A stretch of 64,000 nucleotides of DNA from Blastococcus mobilis (GTDB lineage Bacteria; Actinomycetota; Actinomycetes; Mycobacteriales; Geodermatophilaceae): contig NZ_FZNO01000003.1 of the NCBI RefSeq assembly GCF_900188025.1, forward strand, positions 124,001-188,000, read 5' to 3'. Of this stretch, positions 46,490 through 54,587 are shown in pieces. The position numbers and the translations under genes were made by a program. Within the stretch, counting starts at the first letter, position 1, and each line of letters starts with the position of its first letter. The notes beneath the pieces were generated by a model. That model was not told the DNA's origin and made no database searches. It was given only the letters and a program-made list of their open reading frames with translations.

Positions 46490-46783
46490 ATGGCGCTCGA
46501 CGACGACATGACCAGCACGGAGGGCCCGGCCGACGGTGGGGCGTCCGGCACGCCGGGAGCCCGCGACGGCGGTGCCGACGGCGGAGCGGACGGCGGCGCG
46601 GACGGCGGTGCCGATGGGGGTGCCGATGGCGGCGCCGATGGGGGTGCCGATGGCGGCGCGGACGGCGGCGCGGACGGCGGTGCCGATGGGGGTGCCGATG
46701 GCGGCGCGGACGGCGGCGCGGACGGTGGCGCGGACGGCGGCGCGGACGGCGGTGCCGATGGTGGCGCGGACGGTTCCGCCTGA
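46490..46783 (+). CDS. Asp-Gly-Gly-Ala repeat protein
   Basis: A 97-residue ORF starting MALDDDMTSTEGPADGG after GGAG. Residues 26-97 are 18 consecutive four-residue units: 17 DGGA and a final DGSA. The composition is acidic with no hydrophobic core, so it should be disordered, or might bind divalent metal through the repeated Asp. Its TGA overlaps the CTG that opens the cupin frame. I do not recognise the protein. Whether it is expressed is uncertain, but the codons vary between units (GCC/GCG, GGC/GGG/GGT), and the frame stays open to a natural junction. Confidence 0.45.
   Translation: MALDDDMTSTEGPADGGASGTPGARDGGADGGADGGADGGADGGADGGADGGADGGADGGADGGADGGADGGADGGADGGADGGADGGADGGADGSA
46565..46780. 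repeat. 18-copy 12-bp tandem repeat
   Basis: 216 bp of GACGGCGGNGCN-type units, all in the frame that reads Asp-Gly-Gly-Ala on the plus strand. Copy number is likely to vary between strains by slippage. Confidence 0.9.
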
Positions 46784-48117
46784 CCGAGGACCCGAGCACC
46801 CAGGGCCGGGCGGAGCATGAGTTCCGCCCGGCCCTGTGGCGGTGCACGAACATCGATCCGCAGGTCTTCGCCGAGCGGTACTGGGCCCGCCGCCCCCTGC
46901 TGACCCGCGCCGCGGACACCGGCGGTTCCTTCACCGACCTGCTGGACCTGCCCGCCGTCGACGAGCTGCTCTCCCGCCGCGGGCTGCGCACCCCTTTCCT
47001 GCGCATCGCCAAGGACGGCGCCGTCGTCGATCCCGAGCGCTTCACGACCTCCGGGGGCGCGGGCGCCGAGATCGCCGACCAGGTGTCCTCCGACGCTGTC
47101 CTGCGACTGTTCGCCGAGGGCAGCACCGTCGTGCTGCAGGGTCTGCACCGGCTCTGGCCGCCGCTGATCGAGTTCGCCGACCAGCTGGCCGCCGATCTCG
47201 GCCACCCCACCCAGGTCAACGCCTACATCACCCCGCCGTCCTCACGCGGGTTCAGCCCGCACTACGACGTGCACGACGTCTTCGTCCTGCAGGTGGCCGG
47301 TGAGAAGCACTGGACCATCCACGAGCCGGTGCTCCGCGACCCGCTGCGCACCCAGCCGTGGAACGACCGCGCCGCCGACGTGGCCGCGGCGGCCGAGCGC
47401 GAGCCGGTGATCGACGCCGTCCTGCGCCCCGGTGACGCGCTCTACCTACCCCGGGGCTTCCTGCACTCGGCCACGGCGCTGGGCGAGATCAGCGCCCACC
47501 TGACCATCGGCGTCCACTCCGTCACCCGGTGGGCCGCAGCCGAGTCGGCGCTCGACCTCGTGCGCACCCTCGCCGCCGACGATCCGGAGCTGCGCGGTTC
47601 CCTGCCCCTCGGCCTCGACCTGGGCGATCCCGACTCGGTGCGCGAGGACGTCGCCGCGGTCATCACCGGCCTCCGGGACTGGCTGGACCGCGTCGACCCC
47701 GCCGAGGTCGCCGACCGGCTGCGGGCCCGTACCTGGGCGCAGGTGCGCCCGGAGCCGGTGGCCCCACTGGCGCAGTCGACCGCCGCGGCCGCGCTCACGC
47801 CCGAGACCGTGCTGCGGCTGCGCCGCCGGTTGCGTTGCTCCCTCCGGGACGGCGCCGACGGCCGGCCGACCCTGCTCGCCGGACGGCGCTCGCACTCCTT
47901 CCCCGCCGACGTGCGGCCGGCGTTGACGGCGCTCCTGGCGGCCGGGGAGCTGAAGGTGGGGGACCTTCCCGGGCTGGAGCCCGCCGACCGGATCACCCTG
48001 GCCCGGCGGCTGGTCACCGAGGCCGTCGTCACCGTCACCGATGCCACCCTGGCCGATGCGGGAACAGCCGGCGGGCACGATGGGACCCGTGACGACGCAC
48101 CCGGGACCGGCCGATGA
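46780..48117 (+). CDS. JmjC-type cupin oxygenase (ribosomal oxygenase-like), CTG start
   Basis: A Fe(II)/2-oxoglutarate-type cupin of the YcfD/RoxA (ribosomal protein hydroxylase) family. The conserved domain begins at RCTNIDPQVFAERYWARRPLL and has no ATG, GTG or TTG in frame within a sensible distance. CTG at 46780 overlaps the stop of the repeat ORF as CTGA and gives 445 residues. Iron ligands are His161 and Asp163 (SPHYDVHD) and His229 (RGFLHS). C-terminal winged-helix-like region after about 330. In YcfD the substrate is ribosomal protein L16; the target here is not known. Confidence 0.88.
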   Translation: MTEDPSTQGRAEHEFRPALWRCTNIDPQVFAERYWARRPLLTRAADTGGSFTDLLDLPAVDELLSRRGLRTPFLRIAKDGAVVDPERFTTSGGAGAEIADQVSSDAVLRLFAEGSTVVLQGLHRLWPPLIEFADQLAADLGHPTQVNAYITPPSSRGFSPHYDVHDVFVLQVAGEKHWTIHEPVLRDPLRTQPWNDRAADVAAAAEREPVIDAVLRPGDALYLPRGFLHSATALGEISAHLTIGVHSVTRWAAAESALDLVRTLAADDPELRGSLPLGLDLGDPDSVREDVAAVITGLRDWLDRVDPAEVADRLRARTWAQVRPEPVAPLAQSTAAAALTPETVLRLRRRLRCSLRDGADGRPTLLAGRRSHSFPADVRPALTALLAAGELKVGDLPGLEPADRITLARRLVTEAVVTVTDATLADAGTAGGHDGTRDDAPGTGR

Positions 48118-48142
48118 TCGGCCCGCGGACCCGGTGGGGGGC

Positions 48143-49126
48143 GTGACGGCCGCCGGAAGCGCCCCGCCCGACGCGACCGTCCCCGACGACGTCCTCGGCA
48201 CCGAGGTGCCCGCCCGACCCCTGGGGCGGCTCGACGCCGGCCGGTGCTCGGTCCAGGCCCTGGCCCGGGGCGACTCCCCCGTCGCCACCGCCTCCCCCGC
48301 CCAGCGCTGGCTGCTGATCGAGCAGCCCGGGCCGTGGGGGCGTGAGGCGCTGACCGAGTCACGGTTCGACGCCGACGTGGCGCCGATGCTGGCCAGACGG
48401 TCGCGCGAGGAGGGTGTGCGGCTGCTCCTCGTCCGCCGGCCCGGGGGGCGGCTGGCCGACTCCGGGCGCCGGTGGGCCTATGCCGACAGCCGCCCCGGAC
48501 GGGAGGGGCTGTGGTGGTCGGTCCGGACGTCCGACGCCGAACTGGTCACCGCTCCATGGGACGGCTCGGTCGGCGAGGCGGCGCCGGGACCCACGTACCT
48601 GGTGTGCACGCATGGCGGACACGACGCCTGCTGCGCGCTGCGCGGGCGGCCACTCGCCCGGTCACTCCCCGCACCAGGGGCTGACGATGTCTGGGAGTGC
48701 AGCCACCTCGGAGGTGACCGCTTCGCGGCGAACGTCGTGGTGCTGCCGCACGGCTTCTACTACGGACAGGTCCCCGGTGATGGCTCCGACCTGGTCGCCG
48801 CTCACGGCCGCGGGCAGGTGGCGCTGCCTTGGCTGCGCGGCCGGGCCGGCGTCCCGGCGCCGGGGCAGGCCGCCCAGCACTTCGCCCGCGGCGAACTGGG
48901 GCTGTTCGGCATCGACGACCTGCCGGTGGTGTCGGTGGAGCAGCGGACACCGCCGGGGTCGGAGGTCGAGCGCTGGCTGGTGATCCTCGCCGGCCCGGAC
49001 GGCGAGGTCGTCACCAGCGTGGAGAGCCGCCCGTCCGCCGACGCAGCCCATCTCACCTGCCGGGCGACCCATCCGGCGCACTCCCGCACCTGGCACGTGA
49101 CGTTCGCGGGCGGTCCGGTGGCCTGA
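48143..49126 (+). CDS. sucrase/ferredoxin-like protein
   Basis: About 327 residues, thioredoxin-fold ferredoxin family (Suc_Fer-like). The cluster motif is CTHGGHDACCALRGRPLA followed by ECSHLGGDRFAANVVVLPHG, with Cys and His ligands suited to a [2Fe-2S] or metal site. Several starts are possible: ATG 48080 and GTG 48089 lie inside the cupin gene; GTG 48143 after GGTGGGGGGC is chosen. It follows the cupin closely, so both may be one transcript. Function in actinobacteria is not known. Confidence 0.82.
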   Translation: MTAAGSAPPDATVPDDVLGTEVPARPLGRLDAGRCSVQALARGDSPVATASPAQRWLLIEQPGPWGREALTESRFDADVAPMLARRSREEGVRLLLVRRPGGRLADSGRRWAYADSRPGREGLWWSVRTSDAELVTAPWDGSVGEAAPGPTYLVCTHGGHDACCALRGRPLARSLPAPGADDVWECSHLGGDRFAANVVVLPHGFYYGQVPGDGSDLVAAHGRGQVALPWLRGRAGVPAPGQAAQHFARGELGLFGIDDLPVVSVEQRTPPGSEVERWLVILAGPDGEVVTSVESRPSADAAHLTCRATHPAHSRTWHVTFAGGPVA

Positions 49127-49132
49127 CCGGCG

Positions 49133-50323
49133 TCAGCCCAGCGCGCGCCCCCGGGCGACCAGCAGGGGGATCGCCAGCTCGGTCGCGGTCAGTGAGCCGT
49201 GGTAGGCGACCAGGCGGCTGGGCCCCGGCTCCAGGCGTGGGGTGGTCAGTGCCCAGGTGCCCCGCGCGAGCGCGACCACGTCCCCGATCCGCGCCGCCAC
49301 CGCGTCGTCGACCGGGCCGAAGATGCCGCTGGCGACGGCGTCCTCCCGGCTGACCACCCACGCACGGTGGCCCAGGACCTCGCGCCAGCTGTGCAGCACG
49401 TCGTCCTCGGCCCCGGGCTCGGCGTGCACGTAGCGGGCTCGCGGCTCTCCCGCCAGCAGCCGGACGCCGTCGGAGAGATCGGGCTCCTCGTCCAGGTCCA
49501 CGCGGGTGACGTCGGGGACGTCGAGCATCCCGTGGTCGGCGGTGACCAGGAGTGCGGCATCGTCGGGCAGGCCCGCGACGAGTTCCTCGACGACCCGATC
49601 GACGAAGGCCAGCTGGGCCCGCCAGCTCGGCGAGTCCACTCCGCGCACGTGGCCGGTGAGGTCGAGCTCGGGGATGTAGCCGTAGACGAGCGCGCGCGGC
49701 GTGGCGGCCAGAGCGCCGAGGACCAGGGCGCAGACGTCTCCGTGGCTGACGGCACCGGTGTAGGTCGCGCCCCGATAGACGGCGCGGGTGAGCCCGGAGC
49801 CGGCATAGGCGTAGGGCCCCACCGCAGTGGCCGACACCCCGGCCGTCTCGGCCTGCTCGAAGACGGTGCGCCGGGCCTGCCAGACGGCGGGGTCGGGGTC
49901 GTCGACCCATTGGACGTGGTTGAGTGTCCGGCCCTCCCCCGTTGCGCCGCCCTCTCCGGGGACGAGGGTGACGAAGCCGAGGATGCCGTGACTGCCCGGC
50001 GGAAGCCCGGTGCCGAGGGTCGCGAGACTGACCGGGGTGGTGCTGGGGCAGGGGGCCGACAGGTCCCCGACCGGGCTGCTGAGCGCGGCGAGGGTGGGTG
50101 CGAACTCGGCGTGGGCGCGGACGAGGTCGGCGCCGAGGCCGTCGATCAGCAGCACGGCCACGCGACGAGCGCCGCCGAGGACCCCGGTCAGGTCGAGCGG
50201 GTCGCGGGCCAGGGCACCGCGGCCCACCGGGACGCCGAGCGCCGTGGCTGCACCGGGCAGCACGTCGGCCAGGGTGGCGGCGCCGTACGGCGGCACCGCC
50301 AGGTCCGGCGGCAGCGGGATCAC
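49133..50323 (-). CDS. nucleotide pyrophosphatase/phosphodiesterase-like (alkaline phosphatase fold)
   Basis: A 396-residue enzyme of the alkaline phosphatase superfamily, NPP-like. Metal and nucleophile motifs: VAVLLIDGLGADL (Asp61), PCPSTTPVSLATLGTG (Thr95 or Thr96 as nucleophile), GYIPELDLTGHVRG and LVTADHGM. No signal peptide is seen, so it is probably cytoplasmic. The GTG start overlaps the methyltransferase stop as GTGA. The gene is convergent with the ferredoxin-like gene (6 bp apart). Substrate unknown. Confidence 0.88.
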   Translation of the reverse strand: MIPLPPDLAVPPYGAATLADVLPGAATALGVPVGRGALARDPLDLTGVLGGARRVAVLLIDGLGADLVRAHAEFAPTLAALSSPVGDLSAPCPSTTPVSLATLGTGLPPGSHGILGFVTLVPGEGGATGEGRTLNHVQWVDDPDPAVWQARRTVFEQAETAGVSATAVGPYAYAGSGLTRAVYRGATYTGAVSHGDVCALVLGALAATPRALVYGYIPELDLTGHVRGVDSPSWRAQLAFVDRVVEELVAGLPDDAALLVTADHGMLDVPDVTRVDLDEEPDLSDGVRLLAGEPRARYVHAEPGAEDDVLHSWREVLGHRAWVVSREDAVASGIFGPVDDAVAARIGDVVALARGTWALTTPRLEPGPSRLVAYHGSLTATELAIPLLVARGRALG

Positions 50324-51087
50324 GGACGAGCGGCCAGGACGTGCAGGCCGGTCGCGATGTCGCGGTAGGGCGAGGCTTCGGCGAGGGCCAGCTCGAGCGC
50401 GCGGACGGCCCGCGGATCGGCGCCGGAGGTGGACTCGAGCAGGTCGGCGACGACGGACACACCGCGCCACGTCCCCGGACGCAGGCCGGCACCCTCGACG
50501 AGGGCGAGCAGATCGGCCGGGGTGAAGCGCCGACGTGCCGGCCGGGCGCGGCCGGGCGCCGGGTCACGGTCCTCGAGGAGGGCGAGGGCCTCGACGGGGT
50601 GACCTGCCACGGCTCGGGCGAGGACGGCGCCGGCGCGGTTGACCGTCGCGATGCTCACCTGGCCGCCCGGTCGAAGGGCCCGGGCGATCTCCCGGAGGGT
50701 GACCGCCGGGTCGTCGACCACCTCCAGCACGTAGTGGCAGAGCGCCACGTCATAACCGCTGTCGGATGTTCCCGCGCCGTCGTCGGTGACCGGCAGCACC
50801 TCGTGCAGCAGGTCGCCGTCGCCCTGGACGGCGTGCACCCGGGCACCGGCCCCGGCGGTGTCGGCCCGGCGGCGCAGGGTGGCCAGGGCGTCGGCGCTGG
50901 GGTCGACGACGGTGACGTCGTGGCCGAGCCGGGCCAGCGGGACGGCGAACATGCCACTGCCGCCACCGACGTCGAGCACCCGGAGGGGACTGCCCGCACC
51001 GACCAGCGGGTCGAGGGCGGCCCAGACGGCGGCGGTCCGGGCGGGCATCTGCTCCGCGGTCGGCGAGGCAGGGGACGACGACGTCAC
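50320..51087 (-). CDS. class I SAM-dependent methyltransferase
   Basis: A 255-residue methyltransferase. SAM-binding motif I is LRVLDVGGGSGMFAVPLA (DVGGGSG at 39-45), motif II TVVDPSADAL, and CHYVLEVVDDP as the acceptor loop. The family resembles SmtA/UbiE-like enzymes. The GTG start is at 51087. Coupled to the downstream phosphodiesterase gene. Substrate unknown. Confidence 0.87.
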   Translation of the reverse strand: MTSSSPASPTAEQMPARTAAVWAALDPLVGAGSPLRVLDVGGGSGMFAVPLARLGHDVTVVDPSADALATLRRRADTAGAGARVHAVQGDGDLLHEVLPVTDDGAGTSDSGYDVALCHYVLEVVDDPAVTLREIARALRPGGQVSIATVNRAGAVLARAVAGHPVEALALLEDRDPAPGRARPARRRFTPADLLALVEGAGLRPGTWRGVSVVADLLESTSGADPRAVRALELALAEASPYRDIATGLHVLAARP

Positions 51088-51151
51088 CTGCGGAAGCCTA
51101 GTGGCGGTCCCCTGTCGTCACAGGCTGCCGCTACCGGCCACCGCCGGCGGG

Positions 51152-51637
51152 TCAGGCCGAAACGCTGTCGGCGGCGCGCCGGATCTCGGCGATGTCGATG
51201 CGCTTCATCTGCAGCATGGCCTGGGTGGCACGCTGCGCCCGACCGGGGTCGGGATCGTTGAGCAGGCTCATGAGCTCGGTGGGGACGACCTGCCAGGAGA
51301 CGCCGAACTTGTCCTTGAGCCAGCCGCACTGGCTCTCCTCGCCGCCCTCGGTGAGCCGGGTCCAGTAGTGGTCGGCCTCCTCCTGGTCGCGGCACATGAT
51401 CTGGAAGGAGATCGCCTCGGTGAACGGGAACTGGGGGCCGCCGTTGAGGCCGGTGTAGGGCTGCCCGTCGAGGGTGAACTCGACGGTCAGGACGTCGCCC
51501 TCCTTCATCGGTGGGGGCATGTTCGGCCCGTAGCGGGTGACGTCGCCGATGCTCGAGTTCGGAAAGATCGAGGTGTAGTGCTCGGCGGCCTGCTCGGCCG
51601 TGCCGTCGAACCACAGGCACGGGATCTGCTTGGGCAT
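51152..51637 (-). CDS. VOC family protein (PhnB-like)
   Basis: A 161-residue PhnB/3-demethylubiquinone-methyltransferase-like VOC protein. It begins with the family pattern MPKQIPCLWFDGTAEQAAEHYTSIF-type strand and includes FTEAISFQIMCRDQEEADHYWTRL and FGVSWQVVP. One VOC module, expected to dimerise. The ATG is at 51637. Often annotated as a glyoxalase-like or antibiotic-resistance protein; no substrate can be assigned. Confidence 0.88.
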   Translation of the reverse strand: MPKQIPCLWFDGTAEQAAEHYTSIFPNSSIGDVTRYGPNMPPPMKEGDVLTVEFTLDGQPYTGLNGGPQFPFTEAISFQIMCRDQEEADHYWTRLTEGGEESQCGWLKDKFGVSWQVVPTELMSLLNDPDPGRAQRATQAMLQMKRIDIAEIRRAADSVSA

Positions 51638-51749
51638 GACTGCGTCCTCTCTCTCGCCGGCCGGACTGCCGGTGCGAGGGGTTGACCGTGCCCCTCCCCG
51701 AAACTCATCGAAAGACCGCAGCGATCGCCGGGTGCCGTCGATCCGCCGC

Positions 51750-53321
51750 TCAGAACGGGACGACGTCGACGCCTTCGGCGTACCCGAGAGGTGGCCCCAG
51801 CTCGTAGGGCTCCAGGAATGCGAGACCCGGTGGTCGGCTGACCCGTGTGACACCGCTGGGCGTGGTGACGAGCAGAGCGCCGTCGCCGTCGAGATGGAAG
51901 GCCCAGCCCGGGGCATGTGTCTTCAGCCGGTGGTGCCGGCGACACAGACAGCACAGGTTGGCACAGTCGGTCGGCCCGCCGTCGGCGTGCGCCACGACGT
52001 GATCGAGATCCGTCCAACCCGCCCTGTTGCGGCAGCCGGGATGACGGCACTGCCTGTCGCGGGCCCTCACCCACCTGCGTTGCGCTGCGGTGGGTGCGTA
52101 GCCCCCGGAGCGCGGCGGACGTTGCACCACGGGACAGCGGCAGTTCTCGTCGGAGTGGGAAGGACAGCCACGGCGCACGGCTCGCTCGAGCTCTCGCCGC
52201 GTCAGCGTGGCGAGCAACGCGCCCCCGGCTCCGAGCACATCCACGTGCAGCGAACCACCGGTCGGTGCCTGGAGCCCGCCGGGGCACACGGCATCCAGAG
52301 CGGTGAGCAATGCCCGCAGGTGCGCAGCGGTGATCGGCTCCCCCTCGACCTCGGCGACACCCGTCGGCGGGCCACCGATCTCGGGGGCGGACGGGTCGGG
52401 CAGAAGAGAGTTCAGCGGTGCGATCACCCGGAGCTCGGCGGTGACCGGACTCCGGGTGGCGTCCCACGGTCGGAGCGTCAGCGCGGCCGAGACCTCGGCG
52501 CGGATCTGACCGATCGGCCGCGGGTCGCCATCGAGCTTGGCCTGTCGGGCATGGGTGTCCACCGCGCTGTACATGGCGGCGGCCATGGGCTGCGGAAGGA
52601 CGGTCACCAGCTCTGCCATGCCGTCGAGCGCTGACCGGCGGAGCAGCACGTCAGCGGCCGACTCTGCCTGCTTCCGGCGACGCTCGGCGGCCTCCGCATC
52701 GCGACGGACGATCTCGGCGCGCACGAGGGCCTGCAGCCGAGTGACCGGCAGTTCCGGTGCCTGCGGCAGGACGACGGCCTCCACGGTCGCGAGCACGTGC
52801 GGATCGAGGTCCGCTCCGTGCCGGTCGACCTCGCGGGCGATGGCACGGGCGCGAGCCCAACTCAGCTCTCCGTCAGCCAGCGCCGCCCAGGTCTCCGACA
52901 GCCGGTGCACCAGGGTCAACGCCACCCCGGCCAGCCGGGTGGCCTCGGCGCGGGAGCAGTTGAGGATCAGCGCCAGCTCGTCGGGGAAGAACTCCGAGAT
53001 GCCCTCCAGCGCGGCGCTGGAACATGCCCAGCCGGAGGAGGCGGCGCCCGGTCGCCCAGGAGCGCGGTCGCGGTCGTCGCGACGACGGGCGGCCAGCGCG
53101 GCGATCATCTCCACCCGGTAGGCCCACAGCCTGCTGTCGGCGATGTTCGCCCGCCGCATCTCCTCGGCCAGTCCGGCATCGCAGCGGGACGCCACCGGCA
53201 TGAGCTCGCCGAGCCGCGTCGGATGCACGTCCACGCCGGCCGGGAGGACCTCGGCCGGCCACGGGGACGTGTCGAGCTGGTTCACCGTCAGCCCGACACC
53301 GAAGCCACCGCCTTCGAACAC
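51750..53321 (-). CDS. DUF222 / HNH endonuclease (13E12-type)
   Basis: A 523-residue protein: N-terminal DUF222 (about 30-340) and a C-terminal HNH nuclease with two CxxC-type zinc pairs (CRHPGC, CCLC) and catalytic DLDHVVAHADGG (His441), Asn455, and RRHHR (463-464). These proteins are multi-copy in actinobacteria and behave like selfish or mobile endonucleases (REP13E12 in mycobacteria). The GTG at 53321 is chosen without a clear Shine-Dalgarno; a TTG at 53369 is an alternative. It borders a lower-GC patch. Confidence 0.88.
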   Translation of the reverse strand: MFEGGGFGVGLTVNQLDTSPWPAEVLPAGVDVHPTRLGELMPVASRCDAGLAEEMRRANIADSRLWAYRVEMIAALAARRRDDRDRAPGRPGAASSGWACSSAALEGISEFFPDELALILNCSRAEATRLAGVALTLVHRLSETWAALADGELSWARARAIAREVDRHGADLDPHVLATVEAVVLPQAPELPVTRLQALVRAEIVRRDAEAAERRRKQAESAADVLLRRSALDGMAELVTVLPQPMAAAMYSAVDTHARQAKLDGDPRPIGQIRAEVSAALTLRPWDATRSPVTAELRVIAPLNSLLPDPSAPEIGGPPTGVAEVEGEPITAAHLRALLTALDAVCPGGLQAPTGGSLHVDVLGAGGALLATLTRRELERAVRRGCPSHSDENCRCPVVQRPPRSGGYAPTAAQRRWVRARDRQCRHPGCRNRAGWTDLDHVVAHADGGPTDCANLCCLCRRHHRLKTHAPGWAFHLDGDGALLVTTPSGVTRVSRPPGLAFLEPYELGPPLGYAEGVDVVPF

Positions 53322-53837
53322 ATGAGCGAGGCTACGGCGGGGGTACGACAGTTCCGCTGGTCCCCGCAACGGCGGTGTTCACGCGGAGCCGGCCAATCAG
53401 GCGCCATTCGAGACGGCCCGCTCGCTCGCCAGGAGCCGGCTCGCCGGGCTGACTCGACGTGAATGGGTGAGCCCTGCAACGTACGGCGAAGGCGTCTTCT
53501 GCGGGACAGCCCTATCTGCGGCCGGTCGGGTTTCCGCAGTGGGCGCTGCATGGGGTGTGGCTGGCCGGCCTTGTGCGACGCCCCGTGGGGCGGTTCCGGG
53601 TGCGGTGATGCTGATGCATCGCCGACCCGGCGCGCCGACCAATCAGGACCTGAAAAAGTGTTCGTGTTCGACCCCGACAGCCCGTTCGAATCATAGGGCC
53701 GTCTTCATCCGACCTAGTCGTCGCGCATTCCGTTCGGCGCCGGTTGAACCAGCCGACTCCGGAGACAAGGGAAGCTGCACCAAGACTTGAGGACTGGATG
53801 GCATTCCGATCGCTTTGCGCGCTACCAGGAGCGCGGA
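53322..53837. other. 516-bp gap, lower GC, no supported gene
   Basis: Between the HNH gene and the SnoaL-like gene. GC is visibly lower than in the neighbours (about 63 percent in 53701-53760) and codon bias is lost in every frame. One plus-strand frame ends VFVFDPDSPFES-stop at 53696, which looks like a protein C-terminus, but its upstream part has no recognisable domain. Probably decayed foreign DNA. Confidence 0.5.
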
Positions 53838-54221
53838 TCAGACGCTCCAATCGACATAGTCGGCGAAATGTGTCGCGACGCCGCCCGACATGCGCCAGAC
53901 GTGAGCACATGGCGCGTCGAGTGTTCGACCTTCGCTGTCTCTGCCGACAAAGCGGCCGGTCACGACGATCTGGTCACCGGCGTCCAGGAACTGGTCGGTC
54001 TCGAGGCCTACGACACCAGGACCACCCCAGTACTGCACGAACGACGTCCACACATCCTTCACGACGCTCTCGCGACCATGCCAGATTCCGCTGTACGGCA
54101 TTCCTCTGCCGTGCTCAACCCACTCGACATCCGGAGCCAGGATCTGGCTGGCAACATCGAAGTCCCCGCGACTGAACGCCCGGTAGGCATCCTGAAGTGA
54201 GACCACATCCGACTGTGACAT
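53838..54221 (-). CDS. SnoaL-like / NTF2-like polyketide-cyclase-fold protein
   Basis: A 127-residue NTF2-fold protein: VSLQDAYRAFSRGDFDVASQILAPDVEWVEHG and HGRESVVKDVW are typical SnoaL-like patterns. The C-terminus is HFADYVDWSV. The ATG at 54221 (AAGGGG upstream) is chosen over an in-frame ATG at 54272. It lies in the lower-GC patch and its codon usage is less GC-biased than its neighbours, so it may be a recent acquisition. Ligand unknown. Confidence 0.8.
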   Translation of the reverse strand: MSQSDVVSLQDAYRAFSRGDFDVASQILAPDVEWVEHGRGMPYSGIWHGRESVVKDVWTSFVQYWGGPGVVGLETDQFLDAGDQIVVTGRFVGRDSEGRTLDAPCAHVWRMSGGVATHFADYVDWSV

Positions 54222-54334
54222 CGCAGCACCCCTTCCCGCGAGGCGACCATCCTGCATCCACCCGAGGTCCATTTCCAGAGCCGTTGGTCCTTCCTCGGGG
54301 TGCGTAGACGCCTACCGAGGAGGAACGGGCGTCG

Positions 54335-54470
54335 TAGCCACGTAGGAAGTTCAATGCGGAGTTCCCGCCGGTGTGCGGTGCGGATCCTTTTCGAAAGGAG
54401 AAAGCCGATCGCGGCGGTCGCGCGGGAGTCAGGATCGACCGGGCCGCGCTGGCAACTGGGTGGCCATCAA
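54335..54470 (+). pseudogene. decayed transposase N-terminus (IS3-like orfA)
   Basis: Three short stretches in shifted frames line up in order with the start of an OrfA-type helix-turn-helix transposase: PRRKFNAEF (54338-54364), VRILFERRKPIAAVARESG (from 54378), and an -NWV- end (54454-54462). Related intact proteins read PRRKFDAEF...AVRI...KPIAEVARELGI...LGNWV. At least two frameshifts and the lack of a downstream orfB make this a remnant. The family assignment is by motif memory and moderately sure. Confidence 0.55.
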
Positions 54471-54587
54471 TCCGGACGCTCACGGCGGCTCGGATGAGCG
54501 ACGGCCACCGCCTCCCGTCGGTCGCCCCGTCAGACGGGCCTGTCTCTGAGGCCTCCCTTCAGGGCGAGCGTTCTCCTGCGCTATTGG

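Noticed and set aside
45886-47205. Minus-strand ORF with Ser-Ala-Pro-Pro repeats across the 12-bp array
   Set aside because: It is a mirror of the Asp-Gly-Gly-Ala array and overlaps both dinB and the cupin antisense; no start or Shine-Dalgarno, no conserved domain. The plus-strand reading has a Shine-Dalgarno and a natural stop/start junction.
44964-47219. 751-residue version of DinB with a long N-terminus
   Set aside because: The extension covers the LexA box, the repeat ORF and the cupin gene antisense; polymerase homology begins at HVDMDAFF close to the chosen GTG.
53311-53326. Third LexA box near the HNH gene start (TTCGAACACATG)
   Set aside because: Only one half site matches; the GTTCGA half is absent.
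53683-53705. tRNA 3' end or phage att site (CCGTTCGAATC)
   Set aside because: The T-loop-like sequence lacks complementary flanks (GCCCG and CATAG do not pair), and no acceptor stem or anticodon arm is found upstream.
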